The notes below the pieces were generated by a model. The model worked only from the letters and a program-made list of their open reading frames with translations. It did no database searches and was not told the origin of the DNA. Source: Mortierella sp. BCC40632 (Eukaryota > Mortierellomycota > Mortierellomycetes > Mortierellales > Mortierellaceae). From it: a stretch of 64,000 nucleotides of DNA. Position numbers and translations under genes: made by a program. The stretch spans positions 604,501 through 668,500 of the forward strand of contig WAEK01000013.1 of NCBI GenBank assembly GCA_011634665.1. Direction: 5' to 3'. Of the stretch, positions 20,910 through 32,900 are shown piece after piece. Position 1 is the stretch's first letter, and each line of letters opens with the position of its first letter.

Positions 20910-23441
20910 TCACACCTTCTTGGTCATCTTGATCACATAACTTTCTGTTGCGAACGCCGTCGTGATAAACTGAACATAATCCGTCCTCTGTCTTGGAACT
21001 CTTTCAACTTCATAATTGAGTAACAAGGTTGCCAGGATCAGTCGCATCTCCATCATGGCAAAGTTCTTGCCTACACAATTCCGAGTCCCGGCCGAGAAGG
21101 GATAGAATGTGAATTCTTGGATTGGATGGTGAGGGAAGGGGGATTCTTCGGGAATCCAACGCTCCGGAATGTATTTTCTGGGCTCTGGGAAATATTTCTT
21201 GTTCCAGTGAAGTTCCTGAATACTTGCAATGACGACTAAGGTGAAATGTGAGGGGAAAGGGAGCGTGGAAACAAGTCGTCAGATGAGTAGTGGGAAAAAC
21301 TAGATTGAGAATGGGAAATCATTTTGTCCGTTGATTGAATGAAGGCTTACCTGTGCCCTTGGGGATCTTGTATCCACCCATGACAGTATCTTCAGTCACC
21401 TCGCGAGGAAGCCCTAGAGTTCAGCATGATATTCATCGGGTTAATATCGGTTGAGGAAAATGCTGAGTGTGTTCCTCTCTGAACAGATACCCAAATGTAT
21501 ATTGTCGCGCCCTTTTTCTTTTCTTTTTCTTTACCGGTAGCCGCCACAGGTCGCAAACGCATCGATTCATGGATGCATGCTGTGAGATAAGGTAGGTTCC
21601 GTACTTGATCATAAGTCGGAATGGAGCCCTTTGAATTGTTGAGTGTTGCATGGTTCAACTCGTCGCGTAGTTTTTTAAGCGTTGTTGGATTGCTCACGAG
21701 GTACATGAGAGTATTGGTCATGGCGGTGGACGAAGTCTCTGAACCAGCGATCCTATTACAGTGAAGAGGGAGAGGTCGGGGAGAAGGGTTCAAAGTAGAG
21801 TGTTGATGAGTGGTTAGCCTTCTATTTAGCTCTGACCTGATAGCTTTTTTTTTTTTTTTTTTTTTCCTACTTACAAAAAGACAATGGCCTCTGCTTCAAC
21901 AGCGCGATCTGTCAACTTTCCCGAAATCATATCCGCATAGTCGTCTCCAGTTTCCCCATTACCATCGGCACGCTCTCTTGCTTGTGCATCAATCAAGTAC
22001 TGTAATAGATCGGCTCTCCGTCCTTCCTCGCCCTGTTCCTTTCGCATGCGGACCCGTTCACGACCAAATTCGATAAAGGAATAATCCATAGGCACAAACA
22101 AACGCATCCAGGGGTTGAAGGACTGTTGCATGCTCCTCTTGAGGGCTTTGGCCATCTGTCTCGGGACAGGATGGCTATCGTTCTGGATCATGTTGAACGA
22201 TTCTCCAAAAGCTGATTTACCGATAATATCGAACGAAAGACGATTCATGAAGGAATGCATATTGATATGTCCACGGGGTAGAATTTTGGCCCCATTTTTG
22301 ACTGAGCTGGGGTTCTCGAGGATCTCGTCCAGCTTTTCCATTAGAATCTGGACAGAGTCGTGCATGATGGGTTCCAAGGTACGCAAGTATTGTAGCCCAA
22401 ACGCTGGAGCAACCAATCGCCTCTACTCATTCGTCGGCGACAAGGGAGAAGAGAGGCAAAGAGTTCAGAAAAAGAAGACGCGTTAGTAATTCACTTAATC
22501 AAAGCCTATCTCGTCTCATTCTCCCAAGATCATCTCCTCCTGTGTGCCTTCAGATGACGCGTCTTTTAACCATACTCTGTTTTTGTGAAAAGACTTGTCC
22601 CGTGAGGAGAATAGATTGTGCTGTTCATAGAGCTCGAAGCCTTCATGGATCTCGCTCTTTGGATAATCAGCTGTGACCAGGATCTCTCGAATGGCATCCT
22701 TGTCAGCGACAGAGACAAAGTTTGGGGCTATTTGCGAATGGTAGAGTCATGGTCAATTGAGTTTTTTTTGTTCCACCTATCACCAACATGAGAGGGGTCT
22801 ATCTCATATTGAATAAACGACTTGCCTAGTCGGACAATATCTCCGAATCGCTTGTGAGCGAGCGGTAAAAAGTAGTGACTAGGAAAGTAAAGAGAAAAAC
22901 GTTTGAGTACCATTTAAGCGAGCTTTTAGAGAGTATGGAGTGGAAAAGTGAGAGATAGAGAGCTGCTATGTGGTATACCTTCGGCCGGTCAACACTCCCA
23001 ATCCAGTAAACGCATAAGTTGAAGCAAAGAACGTCGATGGAATATGGCTCAATGGGTGAAAGAATTGGTTGTAAATGAGCTACTTTGAGGATAGGGCAAA
23101 GCAAAGCAGAGTGTCTGTAAGTGTTTGGCGAGATGCTCTCCCTACCCCCTTTTCTCTTCCACTCCTTTTGATGCAAGGGTTCAGTATTGGTAGCCGCTAA
23201 AAGAGAAGCGAGGACAAAGAGTCCAAACGTTGTGGAGAAGTTGAATTGAAAGAGAGAAAGAGATTAAAGTGTGGCGGTGTCACTTTATGCGCACCTTCCG
23301 TAAGGCATTCAGAAAGGCAAAGGTGAGCAGCAACAGGGCCAAGCTTTTTGGCCGTCGCAGAGCTTGGATTGAGGTTGGGTACGAGGCTAGGAAGGCTTTG
23401 AAGATCGCCGGCAATGCCGAGAGTCGCGAGAGAACAGCCAT
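20910..23441 (-). CDS. Cytochrome P450 monooxygenase
   Basis: Eight exons (23441-23295, 23079-22979, 22878-22826, 22727-22576, 22422-21875, 21752-21535, 21413-21351, 21235-20910) join in phase to 535 residues. The N-terminus has a membrane anchor (SLALLLLTFAFLNALRK) followed by FFHPLSHIPS, so the enzyme should sit in the ER membrane. Family landmarks are all present: HKNRRRLVAPAF (C-helix), I-helix IVFLIAGSETSS, K-helix ExxR in CIHESMRLRP, PERW, and the heme loop FSAGTRNCVGKNFA with Cys481 as the thiolate ligand. Intron 3 begins with GC (AG|GCAAGT at 22826/22825), a GC-AG intron; with it the reading is FGDIVRLAPNFVSV. The substrate cannot be inferred. No biosynthetic cluster is adjacent, so a detoxification or lipid role is only a guess. 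Confidence 0.9.
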
Positions 23442-24781
23442 AGTTGAACGACGGTCAGGGGACAACGAAGACAGGAGAACAAGAGACAATTGTGGAGAGG
23501 GAAAGAACGAGAAAAAAAAAAAAAAAAAAAAAAAAAAGAGAGAGAGAAGATTTGTGGATTTGTAGGCGTCCTCGTCCTCGGCTGGGAAGTACGTGTGAGC
23601 TCGGTTCCTCCGACCGTACATATTTTCTGGTTTGCTGCATTAGTCTACATCGGTTTGGCTGACGCGGCGCGCTGTCTTTTACCTGGGTCATTTGGTGGGG
23701 TGGGTACCAAAAAGGGGACGTGGACGTCTAGTCTGGCTTGGCACTTGCTTGCTCAAAGTGTGCTGTCTGACTGTTCTCGCCCTAGGCATGCCGGTACGCG
23801 TCCGGCATCCTTGCTATGACATGTCATTCTAGAAAATGTAATTTGATCAATGACTTGGTTCGCCTTCCGTCACACTTCAATCGCCAATCTGAATTCACGC
23901 ATGATTCTCGGCGAATCGGACATTGTAGACTGAAGACATTCACCATAGGTTATCCTACAATTCATCTATGCTGTTGCATTTGCTTGGTTCATGTTGTCCT
24001 GTTCCAGCAATCTTTGGATTCCCAAACTTGGACGCGACTTGGTGGTCAGAAGAGGCGGAAAAAAGTCAGCGAGCCGAGTCGCGGGTCTAAACCCAGCTCC
24101 TCCTTCTCACCTCTTTATGTTGACTAGCCATGCTGGGTACCTGTATACGAGAGCATTGGTGTTGTCCATGACCGTGCGCGCTGCACAGCAGAAGGTGGCA
24201 GCGACAGGGTTTCTCACCAGCTGGGACTTGGCCCGCTGCGCAGTCTTCCCAAGAAATGTGAGTGGGCAGAGCATCATGTCGCGCGGCAAAAAAATAAAAA
24301 AATAAAGAGAGACAGAGAGAGAAAAAAAGATAGAGAGAAAGAGAGAGAAAGAGAGAAAAGCACGTCCACGACCCCAAGGCTGCAGTGCTAGCAATGCTGA
24401 TCCAGGATGGCGACCCATATCATGGACAAGTGGGCTAGGCTAGGTTGCCATGGACAGGGCGATGCCACACGAGAAGCTGAGTTCTGTATCACGACAGAGG
24501 ATAGATGGCTGTCCACCATTGGGACAAGAAGGTGACGTCTTTTTTTTTTTTTTTTTTTTGAAGCGTTAGTCAGAGCCAGAACCCTTTCGCCCTACACATG
24601 GAGAGATTTTCCTCTGGGTGCCGCTCAACGGGAGAGAGGAGGGAAAAAAGCATAAAAAGGTGCGCAGATCAGCACATTTCATCTCTTTTTCTTTTTTCCA
24701 TTCGTTCTCATCACTCAACTCTCTCTCTTTTCCTCGTCCACTTCACTTTCCCCCCTACTCCCACACTCTATCACTACCAAC
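23442..24781. other. Intergenic between divergent P450 and SOD1 genes
   Basis: A23512-23537 is a 26-nt A run upstream of the P450 start. 24308-24360 is GA-rich and 24539-24559 is a T run. No gene is recognised. The sequence near 24630-24660 (AAAAAGCATAAAAAGG) could serve as a TATA-like element for SOD1, about 125 bp before its ATG. Confidence 0.5.
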
Positions 24782-25841
24782 ATGACCGTCAAAGCTGTCT
24801 GTGTCCTCCGCGCCAACGAGAAGGGTGTCAACGGAGTCATCAAATTCACCCAGGAGAACGAGTCCGCTCCCGTCCACGTCCATGCCGAGCTCTCTGGCCT
24901 TACCCCCGGCAAGCACGGTTTCCACATCCAGTAAGTGTTTTTCTATTTCGCTCCTACTATCTTCCATTTCCTCTCTTCTCTTCTCTTGCTTCCTCTTCCT
25001 GGACTTTTCTGTTATTCGCGTCACTCGACGAGTCTGCGGAAAGGATATGGACCTCATGGGACCATTTTCCTTCATGGATAAGCAACCGGAATACAGTTTC
25101 CTACTTGTTCCGGTTGGCGCCATCCTCGGATCAGTTACCGTGTCCAGATTGATGGTCGTTCTTCCTTGCCTCGAGCTACTTTGCTGTACCTCGATATCCT
25201 ATCAAAGACGCGTGAGAATTCCATGATGCGTGAAATGCGCATCAATACGATTTTTTTTCTCTCCCCCTAATCACCCCCAATCCTTTTTTTTTTCTTCATC
25301 TCTTTAGCGAGTTTGGTGACAACACCAACGGATGCTTGTCTGCCGGTGCCCACTACAACCCCCACGGCTTGACCCACGGTGCCCCCACCGCCTCGGTTCG
25401 TCACGCTGGTGATCTCGGAAACATTGAGGCCGGTAGCGATGGCAAGGCCACCCTCAACTCCGTTGACCCCTTGCTCAAGCTTATCGGACACCACTCCATC
25501 ATTGGGTACGTTGATTTCCCTCGACCCTGATGTCATCTTGACATTTCTACTGACAGTGCTACTTGCACTGTCTGTGCTTAGATCGAGCTATGAATGACAA
25601 AGAGCACGACAAGAGAGAATATCTCTTATCGGACAGGTTTCTTGTGCAGGATTTATTTTTTTTTTTAGGAGCTTCCACTAATGTCTCGTATTCATTTCTA
25701 TATCTTGCACTCATAAATAGTCGCACTGTTGTCGTCCACGACGGTGAGGATGATCTCGGTCTCGGTGGCCACGAGCTCTCGCCCACCACCGGCAACGCTG
25801 GCGGCCGTGCTGCCTGCGGTGTCATTGGTGTCACCAACTAA
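24782..25841 (+). CDS. SOD1: Cu/Zn superoxide dismutase
   Basis: Three exons (24782-24930, 25308-25505, 25721-25841) give 155 residues, the usual cytosolic SOD1 length. The enzyme dismutates superoxide to hydrogen peroxide and oxygen, mainly in the cytosol and mitochondrial intermembrane space. Copper and zinc ligands are recognisable: [65 protein letters not shown] and the C-terminal [17 protein letters not shown] with the disulfide Cys and active-site Arg. There is no signal peptide, which fits the intracellular form. The metal-loop segment reads [11 protein letters not shown] where most homologues have HADEDDLG; the zinc-loop Asp is still available. Codon choice is strongly C-biased in the exons (GCC, GTC, CAC), as expected for high expression. 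Confidence 0.97.
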
Positions 25842-26377
25842 ATACGAGTTCTCTCATTTGTGAAGAAAAAAAAAAAAAGAGAAAAGCAATCGATAACCAG
25901 GACTTGGGAACAACAAGGAGAATAAGAAAGAAAATATGGAGGAGGGACCCCTTCAAAAGAGCTTTGCAAAAACAAGAAAAAAAAAATAGGCCCATTTCAT
26001 GCTCCCACAAGCCGATCAGTCTTTTTGCTTTGAAGGAACCAGAAGGAGGTTATGTCAGAGTGACGGCCCCTCCTTTCTCTTTTGAAGGATCCATCTCTAG
26101 CCTTTTCTTTTTTCTTTTTTTGTTCTGACCGATTCCTGCTATCACTTGTACATATTGCTACAATAAAACTTTTTTTGTCCCATTGCAAACCTCGAACAAA
26201 GCCTGGTAACCCAATGAACCTCTCATTACCTTGGGATCCCAACTGCTGCGCAGCAAGCGTTTTTTTTTTTTTTCTCATGGGTCGTACAAAAAGAGGTTGC
26301 ATGCAAGACGCGATTTCACTGGATTGAACACCCGTCATCAGTCCTAATTCTGTTTTTTATTATTATCATTATTATCT
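25842..26377. other. Convergent 3' flanks, no gene
   Basis: 3' untranslated regions of SOD1 (+) and TYR1 (-). A/T runs occur at 25865-25878 and 26259-26272. Nothing else seen. Confidence 0.5.
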
Positions 26378-28657
26378 TCAGCTTGCCTTTGATTCTGTGG
26401 TCGAGCCGGTGGAGGTTGATGAAGAAGAGGTCGTTGTTGTTGTAGTAGTAGTAGTTTTCTTGGCGATCATCTCGATCATCTTTTTGCCCACCACAGCCGC
26501 CTCTCCAAACCGGTCCTGGAAGAATTGGGCCGTGTCCTCAAACCGAACTCGGTAACCTTCCATGTTACCGAGCGCAATACATTCTTGCCATCCACGAGCC
26601 GACATCATAAACTCCATATCATCCTCTCGGATTTCTTTATCGTACAGCGCAGCCTGGATTGCATCCTGTAGATAATCTTCGTTCAAGAACAGGTACTCGG
26701 AAATACCCCTGTTATATACCCCAAAAAAAAAAAATTCAAAAAAGGACATGTGTTAAGCATTCGCCCATTAAGACAAAGAATTGACAAATAAAGAGATGAA
26801 AGACAGAAAAGAGTCAACTTACAACCAGAAGCGGAAAAGCGGGGTTTGGCAGACCATATGTGAATAAGGGTTCATCTTGAGTTGATACCAACAATCGACC
26901 ATAGCCAACAAGGACAAGTGAGAGTTGGGCATTCGTTTTTCCTTGGGAACACTTCCGAGTGAATACTGGTCCAACAGGTTATCGGACAAGAGAATCTGTT
27001 CACGATCTCCTCGGTTTCCAAATACAAATCTTCCTGCCTATATTGAATGTCACCCAAACCCCATCCAACAACAAGAAGAAGAAGGAGAAGAAGAAAAAGA
27101 TGGTTAGATGCATGACGATAGAGAATGCAGGAGGGAAAAAGGATAGGAAAGACAAGGAAGAGTCCTTTTTCGGTTTCTCAAAAGAGACACGTGGAATTGA
27201 ACGTACAGCTCGGATTCGATCCACAAACTCGGCCTCCTTTTCTTGGATCATGAGCTTGAAGAGAGCTGCGACAGAAAGAGAGTACTGGCGAACCTGAGCT
27301 TTCGCAGAAGGGTTCAAAATGGCCAATCCAGCATACACTATTGTTTTTTTTTATCATCAGTTCCAATGAGAAAAAGATAAAAGAAAAAAGAAAAAAGAAA
27401 AAAAAGATGTATCAGGTTACGCGTATGCTCTTCAGATTCTTTGCTCACTACCACGTTCGTTATTCGACTTTGATGAACAATAGAGTATGTTTGGCTTACC
27501 GTGCCATTTGTTGGAAAGGATACGCATTGTCATGTTGACCTTGACGTTCTCGATACCTCCAGTATAGGTCGGGTCAAACCACTATGTCAATCAAAATTCA
27601 TTTAGCTTAACCTGAACATTGAACTCTCTCTCTCTCTCTCTCTCTCTCTTTCATTCTCTTCTTCTTCGTCTTCTTTCTTCGTCTTCTCTTTTTGTTAGAG
27701 TGCTTACCGGAAAGTTATTCTGGTGCTTCCAGGTCGTACCCATGCTCAAAAAGGCCATATGCGTGACCGCCTGGGTATCAGCCGTGATCCTGTCATGGTC
27801 CTTATAAGACAAATGCACCACCTCTGACTCAAAACAATCCAGGATCCGTTCCACCAAGGCCAGTTTCTCGGCTGTGCCTCGGTGGTTGATGACCACAAGA
27901 GGCTGACCCTTGGAAGGGACTGAGGGTCCATGCATCGAATGACAAGTGATGATATGTACATCTCTGGGCAAATGACGCTCAAACGCTGCAATCTCGGGTG
28001 CCTTGACGGATGTCTGACCACCAACGATTGCTCCAATCTTGGTCGCTGGATCAACATGATAGGAGGGGTTGACAAGAGAAGGGATGAAAAAAAAAAGAGA
28101 GAGAAGAGCCCATGGGAAATCCGATTAAAATGGAGACAAGTCAAGTTTGGTCCGCAGGTTCAAGGCTGAAAGAGAGGGAGAAAGGGCTTACATGGACCGT
28201 ACTTGCGGACAACGTTGTCAATGAACTCTGCAGGGACCGAATAAAGGATCCAGTCGCTCTGACGGGAGACCAAATGACCATCCTTCATGACCGTAATATC
28301 TGTTCCTTCAAACTCTTGACGCAGTTGGTCGTACTTTTCAGGCATGTCACACACATTCACACTATTTTTTATATAGGTCGAGGAGGTCAAGAGAAGAAGA
28401 GTGATAGAGAAATAAAGAGAGAAACAGGAGGTTCATAGTCATGACCCCGAATGGTGAGTGCTCCTTTCTTTTCTTTTTTCCCAAGATAGAATCAGACAAA
28501 GAAAAGAAAAGGAGGGGGGAGGGGGACGAGGGCAAAGTATCGTTTACTTTTTCCAACCGGCGGCCGAGAGTTTTCGTGCATAGAGCTTTCCCATGTCGCC
28601 CATGCCGATAAGGCCCAATTGGACTGTCTCGCGTTCTGAAAGGTTGCAGGGCTCCAT
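26378..28657 (-). CDS. TYR1: Prephenate dehydrogenase (NADP+), tyrosine biosynthesis
   Basis: Seven exons (28657-28548, 28361-28192, 28045-27708, 27581-27500, 27337-27207, 27037-26823, 26708-26378) join in phase to 458 residues. The enzyme oxidatively decarboxylates prephenate to 4-hydroxyphenylpyruvate, the last step specific to tyrosine. The Rossmann nucleotide-binding motif is GLIGMGDMGKLYARKL near residue 13. Family-specific stretches follow: NGHLVSRQSDWILYSV-like text, VGGQTSVKAPEIAAFE, HSMHGPSVPSKGQPLVVINHR, DHDRITADTQAVTHMAFLSMG, NKWHVYAGLAILNPSAK, PNSHLSLLAMVDCWYQL and GISEYLFLNEDYLQ. The order and length match yeast Tyr1. The C-terminus carries a Thr/Ser-rich tail (TTTTTTTTTSSSSTS) not expected for function. 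It is convergent with SOD1. Confidence 0.95.
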
Positions 28658-29351
28658 TTTCTTTTTCTTCGTCTTCTGATTCCCTTGTAGTAGTCGGATA
28701 GTATATGAGTGAGTGAATGAGGTATATTTTGTCTCGTCCCTGGCCAAGAGTCTTTTTTTTTTTGGTGGAGATATGAATGGAAACAGTTCCTCTCAATCTG
28801 AGAAAAGAGTAATGTACTCTCTTTTTTTTTTTTTTTTCTTCTCTCTTGGTTCTTGGTTATTTCTCCTGTTCACTGGAAGGGAGTGAAGGCAAGACAGAGG
28901 AAGAAGAAGGAAAGAGTTGGGGACTGATCAGATGGGGATTGAGGTGGTCAAAGGAGTCAGAAGAAACTTCATTCCTCTTTCTTTGTCCAGGGACTCACTC
29001 TCTCTCTTTCTTTCTTGCTGGTCGTGACTGCCATTTGTTTTCCATTGAACTGACTGACTCACGCGTTTTTTTTTTTTTTTTTTTATTACAGTGAAAAAGA
29101 AGGACACGAATCGAAAAAAAATAACGATCCTGTTAGAAATACAAGTCGTGTGTAAAAAGTAGACAAGAGATTTGTGTGTGTGTCAAAAGTAAATCATACA
29201 GGGACTGAGAGCGGAGAGAGAAATAAACCAAGCAAAGGAAAGAAAAAAAAAAAAGGTGGGGACGAAATTGAGAAGTAATGGTATAGGGAAGAGAAAAGAA
29301 TTAAAAAAAAGAAAAAAGAAAAAAGAAAAAACACACAAAAAGACAAAAAAA

Positions 29352-29395
<44 letters not shown>

Positions 29396-29538
29396 AACGC
29401 GAAGGCTATTGTAACAGGGCGAGTAGTGTAGCAGGAAAAGAGCTAGAAATACAAAGCGCGCTTCTCATGGGTAAAGGGTGAGGAGGGGGAAAGGGAGAGG
29501 GGAGGTTTTCTTTTTTTTTTGTCTTTTTTTGTCTCTTT

Positions 29539-29574
<36 letters not shown>

Positions 29575-29921
29575 CTTCGCGTGTGGTTGTTCAGCGCGCC
29601 GAGAATAGGTGGGGTTGGCTGCTGTTGTTGTATGAGCATCCAAGGGAATTGGTGGTGGGTACTGTTTGCTCCGCTTCGGGTTGTCTCTCTGTTTGGTCTC
29701 TCTCTCTTTCATCGTATTCTCACAAATCGTGTCCTGTAGTTGATACTCCTTATCTTGTCGGGGGACAAAAAGAACCAGAGCGCCTCATTAAAGCTGAAGA
29801 GGTCATACAGAAAAACTGACGAAAAAAAAAACTATGAGGAAAAGCAAAAGCATCCCCCTTGAGGACTGGAACCTCAAGTACAAAACAAGAAAAAAAGGGC
29901 AAAAAAAAAAATCATCCTCGC
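28658..29921. other. Intergenic with AAAG and poly-T tracts
   Basis: Contains T runs at 28752-28761, 28822-28836 and 29066-29083, an (AAAG)n block at 29354-29397 and T34 at 29541-29574. No gene is supported; Lys-rich minus frames across the poly-T are artefacts. Confidence 0.6.
29354..29397. repeat. (AAAG)n microsatellite
   Basis: Eleven near-perfect GAAA units on the plus strand in the gap between TYR1 and the large ASH-like gene. Confidence 0.9.
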
Positions 29922-32900
29922 CTAATCGTCGAATGAAATGTTGAAAGACACGAGCCAGGCTCGATCCACCTCCACTACCACTCGACCAGCTCCTCGTTGA
30001 TCATCCAAATGCACCTCCAACCGCTGCTCTCTTCCAGCGGCAACTGCTCCAAAGGGTGGCGTGACGTGCACACCGATCGGCTTCAAGACCTCATACTCCA
30101 TCGTTTGTCGCGATCGGTTCGACAGCGTCACATGTGCACGCAAAGGCCCAGAAGCGTTCGATCGGAATCGCACGTCCGAAGGTCGGACCTCGGCCGCACA
30201 ATTCAACGCGCCTGGACTTGCACTCGCATCCTCTTCATCATTGGAGGAAGAAGAAAAGGTCAATGCTTGGTGATGCATATGATGCATGAACTGCTGGCGA
30301 GAGGTGAGAGGATACGGCTGCTGAGAATAGAAATATCCATCTTCCGGTACCATAGTTCCATCCAGACTGGGGCGATGTCGGAACCTTTGGTCATAAGGGT
30401 GCTGCTGTTGGTGCATGTTGGGCATCTGATGGTAGGGATAGGACTGCTGCTGCGGATGCGTCGGATGACGTCCAGGACGCGACCAAGAATCGTAACCGCC
30501 AAGAGCCACTGGGCCCTCGTGAAGACTCTTCCTGCCAAAGTCATCATAGTTCTCAAAACTTTGTCCACTGCTACCACTCTGGAACCGCTCTTCTTGACTC
30601 AGATACCGCTCACGCTGTTGCATAGCCGAATTGTAGGTTGCAGTTGGCTTGGTCGATGAGGAGGCCGAAAGCGACTGATGATGCTTCAAGTTGCCATTGG
30701 TTCGCGCCCCCGACATCGGAGGTGACATGGCTGCAGCTGGCCGTTGCGAGAGTCTGCCAATATTTTCCGACAGGGATCTCGAAGGCTTTTGCGATTGGGG
30801 TGTAGGGGGTGACTTTTTGGAGGACAAGGAGGTCCCGGATCCAAAAGCTTGGGAGCCTCGACCTGGTTTGTTTGTTTTATCCCCAAGCACTTGCCGACGG
30901 GACGTTGAGCTCACAGAGACGGGGTGCACTGGTGTAGACTTGATCTCGGGGCTGCTGGGAACGCTGTTACGACTACTGCTGATACCTCCAATTGAGTTAC
31001 GCTTAGTCAACTGTGAGGGCCGGGTGGCATTCTTATTGCCCGAGCCTGCCTTTGCAACACTTGTCGGCGTTGGTGTCTTGGAGTTTGAATAACCAACGGA
31101 TGCACCCAAATTGCCTCCCGCTCGACCTCCAGACTGGTCATAGTGCATTTCCTGTCGCAGCACATCAATGTCCTTGCGCATATTGGCAATGCGTTCTTCA
31201 ATCGTAGCTCGTCGGGGGTCGTCCCTCGAGATTCCATGCAGGCCGGCGATGGACGATCTTTTGGAGCTCAGTCCATCCGCAGACCGTGGAGAGATCAATG
31301 GCTTTGGAGATCTGGGCGAAAGGGGCGAGGTGACTGCGCTGGATTGACGATCTTTCTCTCCCATGCGCTCAAGCGACCGTCGAGGGCTCGATGTATGAAT
31401 GGTAAGCGGTCTCTGCGATTCGATTCTAGTTCGGGCTCCTGTTGTAGGGCCTGCACTTGGTCCGTTATAGCGCTCTTTCCATGCAGCAAGCTCGGCCTCC
31501 TTCTTGCGAACAAGGCTCTTCATGACCTCAATCTCGAGTAATCCTTGCTGAACCTGGTTATCCTCATCCTCAAGGCTCGACCGCCGGCTTGATCCGGGCG
31601 AGGCAGTAGATTGCGACCACTGTTGATGGCCCGCATCACTGTCAGAATGTCGCTTCCTCAGTCGATCCTGTTGTCCCTTCATTTGGGCCTCATACTCGGC
31701 ATCTAGATCCTTTTCATCGTCAGAGATCGTCATGTCCTTGGTAGGTTGTTCGTACATGGATCGTCTCTGACTAGCCATTTGCGAAGAGCCAGCGGATGTC
31801 ATTGCGTTACGCAAACGGGGAACGGGTCGTTGTTGCTGGGATCCTGTCAATGGCTGATTATCTCTCTCCTTCTCTTGAAGATCGTACAAGCTGACTGGTC
31901 GTGTTAATCTCGATGTTGATCCAGAGGGTGCATTGGTTCGAGCAGTCTGGGGAGAGGATGTCATAGTCGAGATAAAATTCTGAGACCCAGTTGGAGAAGC
32001 CCTTGGTGTGCTGTGATTCGAGAACGAGGAGACCCTGCTAGAAAGTTGAGACTGAGGCACTCCGGTTGTTGGACGGCCTGTTCCGCCTACTAGAGGAATC
32101 GACGACCGGACTTTAGGAGGGACAATGCCCGACTGAGCCTGTGCAGCAGGGACGTAAGATTCTGAAGCCCCTCCAACCTCAGGCAGCAAGGCCTTTGAGG
32201 CAACTTTTGTCGGAGGTCGTAGTAACGATGGGCGAGAGATTGTGGTCGCAGTTGCCGAAGTAGGGGTCTTTGAGCCATGAGGACTAGATACTGCAGCAGC
32301 AGAGGCAGCGGCCAATTGCTGTTGTCGAGCTTCTTCGGCCTTGATCTCAGCCGCATATTGACGCGCTCTCCTAGCGCCCGAAGTCTCCTCTACAGGCTGT
32401 CCCTCCACTGGCTCCAAATCCATGTGAAGGCCATCCAGAATGTTGTTAGTCGCCGGAAGAGTAGACTTGGATGGACCCGGCGCAGGGGTGGTCGGTGTTG
32501 GCATTTGGTTCAAACTACGATTATTGATACCATGTACTGAAAGAGTTTGTTTTGATGAGACCTGGGGTGGTCTGAGTCGACTGCCCAGATCTTGTGCAGG
32601 ATTAGGAAAGTCTGGCTTTGGTGAGAATCCGGTGGGTGAGGTGTTGGGCGAGATTCTTGCTGCCACAGAAGGAGCTCTGTTTACAACAGGAGCCACAAGT
32701 GCTAAAGGAACATTCTTGTTCATTCCAGAGTTTAGGACAGGTAGCTTTGACCCCGGAGCTGGTGCCAGGACTCGAGGCTTTCTTGGGATGTTGTTCTATT
32801 GCATTGAGTAGCCAACATGGGGGAAAAGACGATAAACATGGTGCTCCGCAGGTGTAGGGGTGACTCTAGGTACTCTCTATTAAAATATAATATTGAACTT

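Noticed and set aside
23140..23196. Extra P450 exon beginning RLPILNPC
   Set aside because: Skipping it joins the membrane anchor directly to LIYNQFFHPLSH in phase, which is the usual P450 layout; including it lacks a good donor.
24000..24110. tRNA-like text (GCGGGTCTAAACCCAGC)
   Set aside because: No acceptable acceptor, D and anticodon stems could be paired; only a weak B-box resemblance.
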